Assembly (NCBI RefSeq): GCF_003703835.1
Contig: NZ_RDQR01000001.1
Location: forward strand, 248,001 to 312,000
Source: Auritidibacter ignavus
GTDB lineage: Bacteria; Actinomycetota; Actinomycetes; Actinomycetales; Micrococcaceae
Reading direction: 5' to 3'
DNA length: 64,000 nt
In this document: positions 44,309 through 53,595 of the stretch, piece by piece
Numbering within the stretch: the first letter of the stretch is position 1
How the letters are laid out: every line of letters begins with the position of its first letter
Notes under the pieces: model-generated
The model's database searches: none
Told to the model about the DNA's origin: nothing
The model's input: the letters and a program-made list of their open reading frames with translations, nothing else
Position numbers and translations under genes: made by a program

Positions 44309-44985
44309 ATCTGGCCGGCTTTATAGCCCACGCCACGAACAGTGAGAACAACTTCGGGATTATCTGGATCCTTTTCGACCTTGGAGCGCAAGCGTTGCAC
44401 GTGGACGTTGACCAACCGGGCATCGCCTTGATGCCGGTATCCCCAGATTTCCTCCAACAACGTTTCGCGGGTCAGCACTTGCCCGGGACGACGGGCTAAC
44501 GCGGCCAAAAGATCGAATTCCAGCGGTGTCAGCGAAATGCGTTCACCGTTGCGGGAAACCTCATGACCAGAAATATCAATTGTCAGATCGCCAATAGTGA
44601 GGCTCTCCTGAGCACGGTGGTCGGTTTCGCGCAACCGGGCACGGACACGGGCCACCAACTCGGCGGGCTTAAAGGGCTTGGGCACATAGTCGTCGGCTCC
44701 AGCTTCTAGCCCACGAACCACGTCGGCGGTCTCAGATTTAGCGGTCAACATCACCACCGGCACGTCTGATTCCATGCGGATCTCGCGCAGAATGTCAATG
44801 CCGTCCTTGCCGGGAAGCATCAGGTCCAACAGCACCAGCTCCGGGCGGATCTGACGAAACATCTCGTTAGCTTGGTTGCCATCAGCGCAGAAATACGGTT
44901 CAAACCCGTCGTTGCGCAAAACAATACCAATCATTTCGGCTAGGGCTTCGTCATCATCGACGACCAAAATCTTGGGTGTAGCCAC
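44305..44985 (-). CDS. mtrA: Response regulator MtrA
   Basis: The 226-residue OmpR-type regulator has a receiver domain with phosphoacceptor Asp in LVLLDLMLPGKDG and a winged-helix domain (about 125-226) with RETLLEEIWGYRHQGDARLV. MtrA is usually essential in Actinobacteria and controls wall hydrolase genes and dnaA. I use the GTG at 44985 (VATPKILVVDDDE), with GGGAGGGAAG just upstream; this gives the normal family length, whereas the open frame would add 39 unusual residues. Confidence 0.97.
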   Translation of the reverse strand: MATPKILVVDDDEALAEMIGIVLRNDGFEPYFCADGNQANEMFRQIRPELVLLDLMLPGKDGIDILREIRMESDVPVVMLTAKSETADVVRGLEAGADDYVPKPFKPAELVARVRARLRETDHRAQESLTIGDLTIDISGHEVSRNGERISLTPLEFDLLAALARRPGQVLTRETLLEEIWGYRHQGDARLVNVHVQRLRSKVEKDPDNPEVVLTVRGVGYKAGQI

Positions 44986-45168
44986 CGCTTCCCTCCCGGC
45001 TCGGACTATATGATCCCAGACCACCAGCATAACCGAGCCGGCCAATTTCGCCGCGGCGTGTTGCATGCGCGCGCCCCGCAACTCACCCTGTTTGCACCGC
45101 AAAGTTGTCCTATAACATATGAACTAGTCCGAGTCTGAGCGGGCCGAGTCCCCAGAAATGGAGAGATC

Positions 45169-46458
45169 GTGAGCTTCTATCCACCCCCGGGCCAAGGCCC
45201 CGGCACACCCTATGGAGGGTACCCACAACACCAGCAACCCTCGGGGTGGGGACCATACGCCACACCGCAACCACAATTGATGCTCACGGTGTCCCGTCCC
45301 GGCACGATCCCGCTGACTCCGTTGAGCATCGGCGATTTGTTTAGCGGGGTTTTCGCAACGTTGCGCACCGCACCTGGGGCCGTGTTGTTGCATGGGCTCG
45401 GCTACGGTCTCGTCACGTTTCTTTTGTACCTGATGGCAGTCGCCCCGGCTTTCGTCACCATGTACGTCGCGTTCACCACGGTGCTTGATGGGGGCCTACC
45501 CACCTCGGAACAGATCGCATCCGGAAGTGTGGCGATAATCGTCCTTCCAATGCTGGCATTGGTGTTGCTGTTCCTCGCGTCGGTATTTTTCCCGGGGCTG
45601 GTAGCCATCGTCACCATGCGCGGTACGATCGGTACCTGGACCGGATTCTTTCAATCCTTCCGCCTGTTGCACGGTAGCTACTGGAAGCTCATTGCTTTGT
45701 CGGTACTGATCAATATTGCCGTCATCGCGCTGTCGGTGCTCGCGTTCCTCTTGATCGTTTTCGCTGTTGCCGTCCTGGAGATCCCTGCGGAGCTCTTTGC
45801 CGTGATCATGATTATTGTCATCCTCACCGGGGGGATTCCCATAGTCTGGCTGACGATCAAGCTGATGCTGGCCCCGACGGTGATCGCGGTCGAACAAGTA
45901 GGCCCGTTGACCGCGCTTCGTCGTTCCTGGGTGCTGACCAATAATAATTTTTGGCGTTCTTTGGGGATGACCTTATTGGTCACTGTCTGCATCGTTATCG
46001 CCAGATGGGTGATTTCTATTCCCTTGGCTATGCTGGCTCCACTCTTTCTGGCTTCGGCCGGAAACGAAGCGGAAGCGCTGACCGGCTTCCTGCTGGCTCA
46101 GGTGGTCATCGTCGGGGTCAGCAGTGTGGTCTCCGGGGTACTGTATGCGCTGTTCACCATCTTCATTGCGTTGCTCTACACTGACTTGAGGATCCGACGT
46201 GAAGGCATTGGTGCCCAGCTAGCCCACGATGCTGAATCCATCTCGGGTCCCATCGATGAGTTCAGTATTGATCCGACCAAACGCCGTAGCGATTCTCAGT
46301 CGGCCGATCTCGTGCCGGGTCGCGACGTGCATTGGCAGCCCACACCGCCACCGGCAGGTGCACCATTCACCGGACCGGCGGGACCGAATGCTCCCTACTA
46401 TCCGCCACATCCGCCCAATCCATCTAACCCACCCATGGGGCCGCCGACATGGTCATGA
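45169..46458 (+). CDS. Multi-pass membrane protein (glycerophosphodiester phosphodiesterase membrane-domain type)
   Basis: The 429-residue protein has a Pro/Gln/Gly/Tyr-rich cytoplasmic N-terminus (about 1-40), about six to seven membrane helices (about 60-335) and a Pro-rich C-terminal tail. The core, with RPGTIPLTPLSIGDLFSGVF and TALRRSWVLTNNNFWRSLGM, resembles the membrane domain fused to some glycerophosphodiester phosphodiesterases, but no catalytic phosphodiesterase domain is present. The GTG at 45169 follows GGAGAG. It is the first gene of a DUF4129-DUF4350-MoxR-DUF58 operon, with the next gene overlapping by 10 bases. Confidence 0.82.
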   Translation: MSFYPPPGQGPGTPYGGYPQHQQPSGWGPYATPQPQLMLTVSRPGTIPLTPLSIGDLFSGVFATLRTAPGAVLLHGLGYGLVTFLLYLMAVAPAFVTMYVAFTTVLDGGLPTSEQIASGSVAIIVLPMLALVLLFLASVFFPGLVAIVTMRGTIGTWTGFFQSFRLLHGSYWKLIALSVLINIAVIALSVLAFLLIVFAVAVLEIPAELFAVIMIIVILTGGIPIVWLTIKLMLAPTVIAVEQVGPLTALRRSWVLTNNNFWRSLGMTLLVTVCIVIARWVISIPLAMLAPLFLASAGNEAEALTGFLLAQVVIVGVSSVVSGVLYALFTIFIALLYTDLRIRREGIGAQLAHDAESISGPIDEFSIDPTKRRSDSQSADLVPGRDVHWQPTPPPAGAPFTGPAGPNAPYYPPHPPNPSNPPMGPPTWS

Positions 46459-47129
46459 TGTCCCCGCCACTGACCCCAGACGCTGAGCAAGCCCGCCAGT
46501 GGGCCGAAGAGGAGCTGTCCAAACCCGAATACGCGGAGGCAGATCCCGGCCCGATCATTGAGCTGATCGATAACCTGGTTGAGTGGTTTCAAGACCTGGC
46601 CGCCGTCGAATTCTCCGGTAGCGGCGAACTGGGTGTGATCGTGCTAGCCCTGGCGTTAGTCGCCCTGCTGATTGCCTTAGTGTTGTGGTTACGGCCGGGC
46701 CGTACCGGTCGGGTCAAGACAACATCAACCGACGAGGTTGAGGTCGCCGCTGACGTTACGGCCACGGAGTATCTCGACCGGGCCCGCCGACATGTGGCCG
46801 AGCAGGACTATGCCCACGCACTGGCCGATGCGTTACGGTCGATGATCCGCGACGGGCAACAACGGGATCTGGTCTCAGAACGTCCTTCCCTCACCGCGAC
46901 GTTTGCCACGACGGAACTCGCCGAGGCCTTCCCCCCATTCACCGAACAATTGGAACAAGCCGCCGTTCGCTTCAATACCACGTTCTACGCCCACCAATCC
47001 CCCAGCGCCACAGATGCCACGCAGATGATCGAGTTGGCGGAAAAGCTCCACCAAGCCAAGCCGGCCCCTGCCACACCCCGCGATGACAGCGTCCCCGCTC
47101 AGCACGCCAAGGATCTGGTGCCCCGATGA
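46449..47129 (+). CDS. DUF4129 domain membrane protein
   Basis: The 226-residue protein has one membrane helix (about 62-80) and a cytoplasmic DUF4129 domain (about 105-190), with ATEYLDRARRHVAEQDYAHAL and PFTEQLEQAAVRFNTTFYAH. DUF4129 is often the C-terminal part of transglutaminase-like membrane proteins; here it stands alone. It sits between the membrane protein and the DUF4350 gene, and the junction with the latter is a four-base overlap. Confidence 0.88.
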   Translation: MVMMSPPLTPDAEQARQWAEEELSKPEYAEADPGPIIELIDNLVEWFQDLAAVEFSGSGELGVIVLALALVALLIALVLWLRPGRTGRVKTTSTDEVEVAADVTATEYLDRARRHVAEQDYAHALADALRSMIRDGQQRDLVSERPSLTATFATTELAEAFPPFTEQLEQAAVRFNTTFYAHQSPSATDATQMIELAEKLHQAKPAPATPRDDSVPAQHAKDLVPR

Positions 47130-48418
47130 CCGCAGCATCCTCTCTACAGTCTTCGGCACGTACCTCACAGACCGGTTCCCGTAAAACCGGTATCATCGTG
47201 GTGTCGGTCATCGCCGGAATTCTGGTGCTCGCCGGCGTGGTGTTTTATGCCTTGCTCCCCAGCACCACTCAGGGGATCCCCTATTCCACCGACAATCCCG
47301 GCCGTTATGGTTCCCAGGCCATGACACGCATCCTGGAAGATCGCGGTGTCTCGGTCCACACCGCTGCAACGGTTGATCAGTTGGAAGGTCAACTCAACCA
47401 GCATCCGGACGCCACGGTGGTATTGATCGATGAGAACAACAACCTGGCTTCGGCGCCCCATGATTCACGGCAACGCGCCGCGGAGGCCATTCCACCATCC
47501 CAGCTGGTGATTTCAACCTCATCCCCGGAGCTACTCGAACACTTCACCGACGAGTTCTCGCGGGACTACGCCACCGTGTCCAGTCACGACGGCGGGATCA
47601 CTGCGGGCACGACCGAGGACTGCCAGCTGAAGCACGGGCGGGTCGCCGGTGAGATTGATAGCTCTTCCTGGGCGGTATCGGTCCCCCGCACGCAGCGTGA
47701 GTCCGGCCAGATCTCCACGTGTTTTCCCGTACCCGAGAACGCATCCTCCGACCAAGCCACGGCGCTCCTGGCCGAAACAGCAACCGGGATCACGGTACTG
47801 ACCTCTCCGAAGATCTTCACCAATGAACGGATCGACGAGCGAGGCAATGCCGCCTTGGCCTTACGCCTGGCCGGCTCGCGCGAGGACCTGATCTGGTATA
47901 CCCCGGACTTCACCGAGCTCTTGGACTCCGATGCTCCGCTGTCTGAGGCGCAACTGCCTCGTTTCGTGGTCTTTGGAATCTGGTGGGCGGTCGTGCTGGC
48001 CGTGCTGGCCATGTTCTGGTTAGGACGTCGCCACGGCCCGATCGTGCGCGAGCCATTGCCCTCGGTCGTCAAGCCGGCCGAAACCACGGTGGGCCGAGCC
48101 CGCATGCACCGACGTGCCGGACACCACCTTCAAGCTCTCGAGGCCTTGGAACAGGCCACGTTGCGTCGCATCGCCCACAGCATGCGATTAGGGCGCAACA
48201 CCGACCCGCAAACCATCATGCGCCAGGCTGCACTCCACACCAACCAGCCGGTCCAGGACATCCAGCAGCTCTTCAAGATCAGCTCCGGACTCGTCCCAGC
48301 CCACGGTAGCCACAACGTTTCCCCCGAGGAGATGGTGACCACTGCCCAAGAACTCACAGATTTTGAACATCTCATCGACCAGGTACTACGCCCCGATCAC
48401 GGGAGGAGCACGTCATGA
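47126..48418 (+). CDS. DUF4350 domain membrane protein
   Basis: The 430-residue protein has one membrane helix near the N-terminus (about 24-45), an extracellular DUF4350 domain (about 55-270; YSTDNPGRYGSQAMTRIL) and a second helix (about 280-300), then a cytoplasmic tail with RMHRRAGHHLQALEALEQ. Genes of this kind lie beside MoxR and DUF58 genes across Actinobacteria. The function is unknown, probably in the cell envelope. The ATG overlaps the DUF4129 stop. Confidence 0.88.
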   Translation: MTAASSLQSSARTSQTGSRKTGIIVVSVIAGILVLAGVVFYALLPSTTQGIPYSTDNPGRYGSQAMTRILEDRGVSVHTAATVDQLEGQLNQHPDATVVLIDENNNLASAPHDSRQRAAEAIPPSQLVISTSSPELLEHFTDEFSRDYATVSSHDGGITAGTTEDCQLKHGRVAGEIDSSSWAVSVPRTQRESGQISTCFPVPENASSDQATALLAETATGITVLTSPKIFTNERIDERGNAALALRLAGSREDLIWYTPDFTELLDSDAPLSEAQLPRFVVFGIWWAVVLAVLAMFWLGRRHGPIVREPLPSVVKPAETTVGRARMHRRAGHHLQALEALEQATLRRIAHSMRLGRNTDPQTIMRQAALHTNQPVQDIQQLFKISSGLVPAHGSHNVSPEEMVTTAQELTDFEHLIDQVLRPDHGRSTS

Positions 48419-49449
48419 TGCACCAGCCACCGGCTTTTCCGCCATCCCAGCCACCCCAGGGTCACCCCCCACAGGACCAGTCTGCGCGGGCACAGTCGGC
48501 AGACGACCTGCGGGAGGCACTCAACCAGGTGCGTGGCGAAGTGGCTAAAGCCGTCGTGGGCCAGGACCAGGCCGTGACTGCATTGCTCATCGGTATTTTG
48601 TGTCGGGGGCATGTGTTGCTCGAAGGGGTCCCCGGTGTAGCCAAGACGCTTTTGGTCCGGTCAGTGGCCAAATCGGTGCAACTAGACTCCCACCGAGTGC
48701 AATTCACCCCGGATTTGATGCCCGGCGACGTCACCGGCTCGCTGGTCTATGATTCCAAAACCGGGGAGTTTGAATTCCGCAAGGGCCCGGTGTTTACCCA
48801 CGTGCTGCTCGCCGACGAAATCAACCGCACCCCACCGAAAACCCAAGCTGCCTTGTTGGAAGCCATGGCCGAATACCAAGTCTCTACCGACGGGGTAACC
48901 CGGCGGTTGCCGGACCCGTTTATGGTGGCAGCCACTCAAAATCCGGTCGAGCACGAGGGAACCTATCCCCTTCCGGAAGCCCAACTGGATCGGTTTTTGC
49001 TCAAGGTGGTGATGGATCTTCCCGAGCGCGATCAGGAACGAGAGATCCTGCGCCGTCATGCGGCGGGTTTCTCGGCCGCAGATCTCGACGCCGTGGGCAT
49101 CCAGCCGGTGGCCGAGGAAACGACCTTGCTCAAAGCCCGCGCCTCGGTGCAACAAGTCGCCACCGGTCCAGAGATGCTCAGCTACATCACGGACATTGTC
49201 CGCGCCACGCGGCAATCCCCCTCTTTCCAGTTGGGTGCTTCCCCGCGCGGTGGTACCGCTCTGATGCACTGTGCCAAGGCTTGGGCTTGGCTATCGGGCC
49301 GCAACTTCGTCACCCCCGACGACGTGCAGTCGCTGTTGCTACCGACCCTACGCCACCGGGTGTTGCTGCGCCCGGAGGCCGAATTGGACGGTGTCGATAC
49401 CGACCAAGTCTTGACCGGACTACTCTCCAGTGTGCCGGTCCCCCGCTAA
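48415..49449 (+). CDS. MoxR-family AAA+ ATPase
   Basis: The 344-residue ATPase has Walker A GVPGVAKT (about 71-78), Walker B LLADEINRTPPKTQAAL (about 129-145), the sensor segment VAATQNPVEHEGTYPLPEAQLDRF and an arginine-finger/lid region. MoxR proteins act as chaperones that activate partner proteins, often vWA/DUF58 types such as the one encoded next. The start ATG overlaps the stop of the DUF4350 gene. The N-terminus is Pro/Gln-rich for 30 residues. Confidence 0.95.
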   Translation: MMHQPPAFPPSQPPQGHPPQDQSARAQSADDLREALNQVRGEVAKAVVGQDQAVTALLIGILCRGHVLLEGVPGVAKTLLVRSVAKSVQLDSHRVQFTPDLMPGDVTGSLVYDSKTGEFEFRKGPVFTHVLLADEINRTPPKTQAALLEAMAEYQVSTDGVTRRLPDPFMVAATQNPVEHEGTYPLPEAQLDRFLLKVVMDLPERDQEREILRRHAAGFSAADLDAVGIQPVAEETTLLKARASVQQVATGPEMLSYITDIVRATRQSPSFQLGASPRGGTALMHCAKAWAWLSGRNFVTPDDVQSLLLPTLRHRVLLRPEAELDGVDTDQVLTGLLSSVPVPR

Positions 49450-49512
49450 ACACCGTCTCTTTCCGTCCTCTCCCACCATCCTCGACACACCAAAGGCAGG
49501 TAGCTACGAGTT

Positions 49513-50805
49513 ATGGTCATCTCCTGGCGCGCGATGATTCTGGCTATTATCGGCCTGTTTCCCATCCTGCTGTTTCCGCGCTGGTCAACGCTGGGGTTGT
49601 GTGTGCTCGGGCTGATCGTGGTGCTGTGTGCGGACGCACTGACCGCCGTTTCGCCTCGCCGGGTGTCCTTCTCCCGTTCCGCGCAAGGCAGTATTCGGCT
49701 GGGTGAAACGACTACCGTTCAGCTGGTGGTGACCAATCAGAGCTCCCGAACATTGCGCGGTTCGGTCCGGGATGGGTGGCAACCCACCGCTCAGGCCGAC
49801 AGCCCGGAACAACCGGTCACGATTCCGGGCCAGGAGCCCCGCCGGCTTTCCATGCACCTGACCCCCACTAGGCGCGGCACACTGCGCTCCCGAATCGTCA
49901 CGGTCCGTAGCTGGGGCTGGTTGGGGCTGGCGGGCAAACAATACACGCATCGCGCCGAGGGTGCGATCACGGTGATTCCACCGTTCAACTCCCGGCGTCA
50001 CCTGCCCTCGAAGCTAGTCTCGCTGCGGGAAATGGCCGGGAGGTCGGCGGTCTTGACCCGCGGGGCCGGCCACGAATTTGATTCTTTGCGCGAATATGTC
50101 CGTGGCGATGACGTCCGCGATATTGATTGGCGGGCTACGGCCCGCGCCCAAGAACTGGTGGTACGCACCTGGCGACCGGAACGGGACCGTCGGGTGTTGA
50201 TCCTCATCGATACCTCCCGCACCTCGGCCGTGCGGAGCGAAGACGGCACCCGACTGGATACCGGCATTGAGGCCGCGCTACTATTAGCGGCACTGGCTGA
50301 TGCTGGCGGTGACCGTGTCGAAGTTATCGCCCTGGACCAGAAAGTTCAGGCCCGGGCCTCTTCCACCCGTCGTGGGAAACTCTTGCACCAGATTGTCACG
50401 GCGCTGACCGATGTATTCCCGCGGCTGGTGGCTGCCGATTTCACCCAGGTGTCCTCGCTCATCTCTCAGACCGTGAAACAACGAGCACTGGTGGTACTCA
50501 TTACGGCCCTGGACACCGCAGCCATTCAGCAAGGTTTGCTCCCGGTGTTACCGACGATTGCGCGCAAACATCAGGTGGTGCTGGCCTCGGTCACCGATCC
50601 GGAGCTCGAGGCCATGGCGGCCGAACGCGAAGACCTCGAGACGGTCTTTCAGGCCGCCTCGGCAGAACAAGACGAACATCGTCGAGCCGGTCTGATTGCC
50701 CAGCTACGACGGTTTGGCGCCGAAGTGGTCGAAGCCGATCCGCAGGATCTCCCGCCCCGGTTAGCCGATACCTATCTGCATCTCAAAGCTGCGGGACGGT
50801 TGTAG
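49513..50805 (+). CDS. DUF58 domain protein (vWA-like), MoxR partner
   Basis: The 430-residue protein has two membrane helices at the N-terminus (about 8-45), a beta-rich domain and a C-terminal DUF58/vWA-like region. The family signature is FDSLREYVRGDDVRDIDWRA, followed by RVLILIDTSRTS, a MIDAS-like Asp-x-Ser motif. It probably binds a metal ion and a partner, and is activated by the adjacent MoxR. It closes the operon and converges on the MetE-like gene with a 5-base gap. Confidence 0.93.
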   Translation: MVISWRAMILAIIGLFPILLFPRWSTLGLCVLGLIVVLCADALTAVSPRRVSFSRSAQGSIRLGETTTVQLVVTNQSSRTLRGSVRDGWQPTAQADSPEQPVTIPGQEPRRLSMHLTPTRRGTLRSRIVTVRSWGWLGLAGKQYTHRAEGAITVIPPFNSRRHLPSKLVSLREMAGRSAVLTRGAGHEFDSLREYVRGDDVRDIDWRATARAQELVVRTWRPERDRRVLILIDTSRTSAVRSEDGTRLDTGIEAALLLAALADAGGDRVEVIALDQKVQARASSTRRGKLLHQIVTALTDVFPRLVAADFTQVSSLISQTVKQRALVVLITALDTAAIQQGLLPVLPTIARKHQVVLASVTDPELEAMAAEREDLETVFQAASAEQDEHRRAGLIAQLRRFGAEVVEADPQDLPPRLADTYLHLKAAGRL

Positions 50806-50810
50806 TCGCG

Positions 50811-51935
50811 TCATGATGGGCCGGGCACCCGCTGGGAGAACTCATCGGCCACACCGCGTAATGCTTCGATGCAACGTCCCAGTCCTACTCCCGTCATCGG
50901 CCTGGTCGCTCGGGCTACCAGTACGCTCGAGGCCAGGTCCCAGGGGTCCAACCCGACGCGTTCAGTGGTTTCCACCAGCTCTACTCCAGCCCGGGGCGGG
51001 TCAATGCCGTCGAGTCGCTCGAGGTCGCATTCCAGGTGTAAGGGGATTTGGGAGTGGCGGAACCGTTCAATCCATTCCCACCGCCAGCTGGCCCAACGTC
51101 CCACCGGATCGGTTTCCAGGGCCGGAAAGCTGATGCTGACGCCAAGTGGTGGACTGTCTTGGTCGTTGGTGGCCAGGGTGTGCAATGAGGTGAGTAGCCT
51201 GTCGTCTTTCCCGAGGTGGTGGGTGTCTAGATCGACCTGGAAAACCAGCTCGGACCCGGTGGGACAAAGCTGGTCGGCAAGTAGTGCCCAGTACGTCTCG
51301 AGCTCGGCGATATCGAGGCTCCGTTCGGTCAAATACCCCGAGGCCGTGGCGATCGCTCCTCGTAGTCCGGCAACAACATCGGTGTCTCGAACCACCAAAC
51401 GCAAGGTAGTCTCCGGCAGAATACGGGCACTGATCTGGACGAGCTCGGCCAGTGCCTCTGCCAACACGTGGGCAACATCGCGACGAGCGCCGTGATCTCG
51501 GATGATCTTCTGACCGCCGGGGCCCATCAGCACGGAGAACAGGGTCACCGGGCCGGGAACCTCGAGCATCAACTCTGGCAGGGGACGCTCTTGCTGGTAA
51601 TCGGCCACCCGCTGGAACTGCTCACGCAGGGCTGTAGCATATCGGCGTTGTTCTTTGCCCGGGGTCGCTTCGGTGGCTTGTACTTGCCAGCCGTAGCTGC
51701 GACGATTGGCCACCAGAAACCCGGGTAATCCGACAGCAAGTTCGGACAGTGGTTGCCAGTACGGCAACTGAGGCAGGTGGGGACCGGGCAACTCATCAAG
51801 CAGGATGCCCAGAGTCTCACCCCACGCGGTTGGACCCCCGGGGCCAGGGTCCGGGGTGCTGAGACTAACGCGCAGAGCAGGGAGATCGGGTTTCTGTGCC
51901 TCACTGGACACGGTCGCCTCACCTGGTCGTCTCAT
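50811..51935 (-). CDS. MetE/UROD-like fold protein of unknown substrate
   Basis: The 374-residue protein resembles the vitamin-B12-independent methionine synthase C-terminal fold that in mycobacteria is encoded near mnmA and ligA (Rv3015c). Evidence is the order iscS-mnmA-...-this gene, a DELPGPHLPQLPYWQPL segment, and the (beta/alpha)-barrel-like rhythm with GPVTLFSVLMGPGGQ. I do not see the His/Cys zinc ligands of MetE, so it is probably not a methionine synthase. Starts at 51935 (ATG, GGAGG only three bases away) or 51911 (GTG, GAGG five bases away) are both plausible. Confidence 0.75.
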   Translation of the reverse strand: MRRPGEATVSSEAQKPDLPALRVSLSTPDPGPGGPTAWGETLGILLDELPGPHLPQLPYWQPLSELAVGLPGFLVANRRSYGWQVQATEATPGKEQRRYATALREQFQRVADYQQERPLPELMLEVPGPVTLFSVLMGPGGQKIIRDHGARRDVAHVLAEALAELVQISARILPETTLRLVVRDTDVVAGLRGAIATASGYLTERSLDIAELETYWALLADQLCPTGSELVFQVDLDTHHLGKDDRLLTSLHTLATNDQDSPPLGVSISFPALETDPVGRWASWRWEWIERFRHSQIPLHLECDLERLDGIDPPRAGVELVETTERVGLDPWDLASSVLVARATRPMTGVGLGRCIEALRGVADEFSQRVPGPS

Positions 51936-52293
51936 GGTCCTCCGCGCCCTGGGCAGTGTCGCTCTTTTGGTCATCGGCGATGGCCTGATGGTGCCGGATC
52001 ACTTCGGAGACGATGAAGTTCAAAAACTTCTCGGCAAATGCCGGGTCCAGATCCGCGTCCTCAGCCAGCCGACGCAACCGGGCAATCTGGGCTTTTTCCC
52101 GCTCCGGATCAGAGGGTGGCAGATTATTCTCAGCTTTGAGTTTGCCGACCCGCTGGGTGCATTTGAACCGCTCGGCCAGTAAATAAACCAGAGCAGCATC
52201 GAAGTTATCGATACTGCCACGAATGGCCAGGAGTTGCTCGAGAACTGCGGGTTCGGCCAGCTCGTGAGGTGAGGCATGCTCGGATGTGCTCAT
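51919..52293 (-). CDS. Chorismate mutase, AroQ type
   Basis: This small enzyme converts chorismate to prephenate for phenylalanine and tyrosine synthesis. The 124-residue product has the all-helical AroQ pattern: LLAIRGSIDNFDAALVYLLAERF, RVGKLKAENNLPPSDPEREK and a C-terminal helix. Key residues are visible: Arg in helix 1, Lys in VGKLK, Asp-x-x-Arg-Glu in the second motif. I start it at the ATG at 52293 (MSTSEHASP). It lies between mnmA and the MetE-like gene on the same strand and overlaps the latter. Confidence 0.9.
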   Translation of the reverse strand: MSTSEHASPHELAEPAVLEQLLAIRGSIDNFDAALVYLLAERFKCTQRVGKLKAENNLPPSDPEREKAQIARLRRLAEDADLDPAFAEKFLNFIVSEVIRHHQAIADDQKSDTAQGAEDHETTR

Positions 52294-52337
52294 ATCACTC
52301 ACTGTAGTCAACGTATCGCGGATCTGTCGCCGACAGG

Positions 52338-53480
52338 TTATACCCAAGCACCCATACGCTCTGCATTGACCGCACGGTGGATGGTGGTTTGTCCCACCAC
52401 GCGGGTGCCTTGATACACCACCGCCGTCTGACCTGGGGCTACCCCGGAGATGGTCTCATCCAGTTTCATCTGCCATACCGTGGCTTCAGCGCCATCGACC
52501 TCATCGCTGGCGACGCGGACGCGTCCAGGCACCGGGTCAGCGTGAGCACGGACCTGCACCTGGCAGTCGAACCACTCACCGGTGGCCTCTTCGTCGAGCG
52601 GTTGTCCCGCCCAGGATGGCCGGATTCCGGTAATCCGGTCGATGTTGAGCATCGCGCGGGGACCAACCACAACCTCATTTTCTTTCGGCCGGACTTCAAG
52701 GACGAACCGTGGCTTGCCGTCCGGGGCCGGCGTGCCAATTCCCAGGCCTTTGCGCTGTCCAACCGTAAAGGCCTGCGCACCGCGATGCTGGCCTAGCGCG
52801 GTCCCAGCGGTGTCGACAATCTGCCCCGGACGCATCTCAATGTGCTCTTCGAGCCACTCGCGGGTATCACCTTCGGGAATGAAGCAGATGTCATAGGAGT
52901 CTGGTTTCTGCGCCACCGACAGTCCGCGGTCGGCGGCTTCAGCGCGCACCAACGACTTCGAGGGGGTATCCCCCAGGGGGAACAGACAGTGTTCGAGCTG
53001 TTCTGCGGTGAGCACACCGAGCACATATGACTGGTCCTTGGCATCGTCAGCGGCACGGTGTAGCTCCAGGTGGCCTTGGTCGTTTTCGATCACCTTGGCG
53101 TAGTGTCCGGTACACACCGCATCAAATCCCAGGGCGAGGGCCTTTTCTAACAGGGCAGCGAATTTGATGCGTTCATTGCACCGCATGCACGGGTTTGGGG
53201 TTCGTCCGGCGGCATATTCGGCGATGAAATCATCGACCACATCCTCTTTGAACCGCTCGGAAAAATCCCACGTGTAGTACGGAATACCCAGCTTCTCACA
53301 GGCACGCCAGGCGTCACGGGAGTCTTCAATCGTGCAACAACCGCGAGACCCCGTTCTGAGGGTGCCTGGCATTCTTGACAGTGCCAGGTGTACGCCGACC
53401 ACCTCGTGACCGGCATCGACCGCCCGGGCAGCAGCGACTGAGGAGTCGACACCGCCACTCATGGCTGCAAGCACTTTCAC
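52338..53480 (-). CDS. mnmA: tRNA-specific 2-thiouridylase MnmA
   Basis: MnmA puts sulfur on U34 of tRNAs for Lys, Glu and Gln. The 380-residue enzyme has the PP-loop [10 protein letters not shown] (8-17), an N-terminal GCC motif, the catalytic cysteines in [12 protein letters not shown] and [11 protein letters not shown], and a C-terminal beta-barrel. The sulfur probably comes from the cysteine desulfurase encoded just upstream, 115 bases away, on the same strand. Confidence 0.97.
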   Translation of the reverse strand: MKVLAAMSGGVDSSVAAARAVDAGHEVVGVHLALSRMPGTLRTGSRGCCTIEDSRDAWRACEKLGIPYYTWDFSERFKEDVVDDFIAEYAAGRTPNPCMRCNERIKFAALLEKALALGFDAVCTGHYAKVIENDQGHLELHRAADDAKDQSYVLGVLTAEQLEHCLFPLGDTPSKSLVRAEAADRGLSVAQKPDSYDICFIPEGDTREWLEEHIEMRPGQIVDTAGTALGQHRGAQAFTVGQRKGLGIGTPAPDGKPRFVLEVRPKENEVVVGPRAMLNIDRITGIRPSWAGQPLDEEATGEWFDCQVQVRAHADPVPGRVRVASDEVDGAEATVWQMKLDETISGVAPGQTAVVYQGTRVVGQTTIHRAVNAERMGAWV

Positions 53481-53595
53481 GATTCTTGCCCTTTCTCTCC
53501 CGTGGTGGAATGGTGCGGATCTTGCGTATGGTGTGGCACCGGGCCTCTACCATAACAGCTCGATGTAACACCACCAGCACCCTACCTATTCCCGG

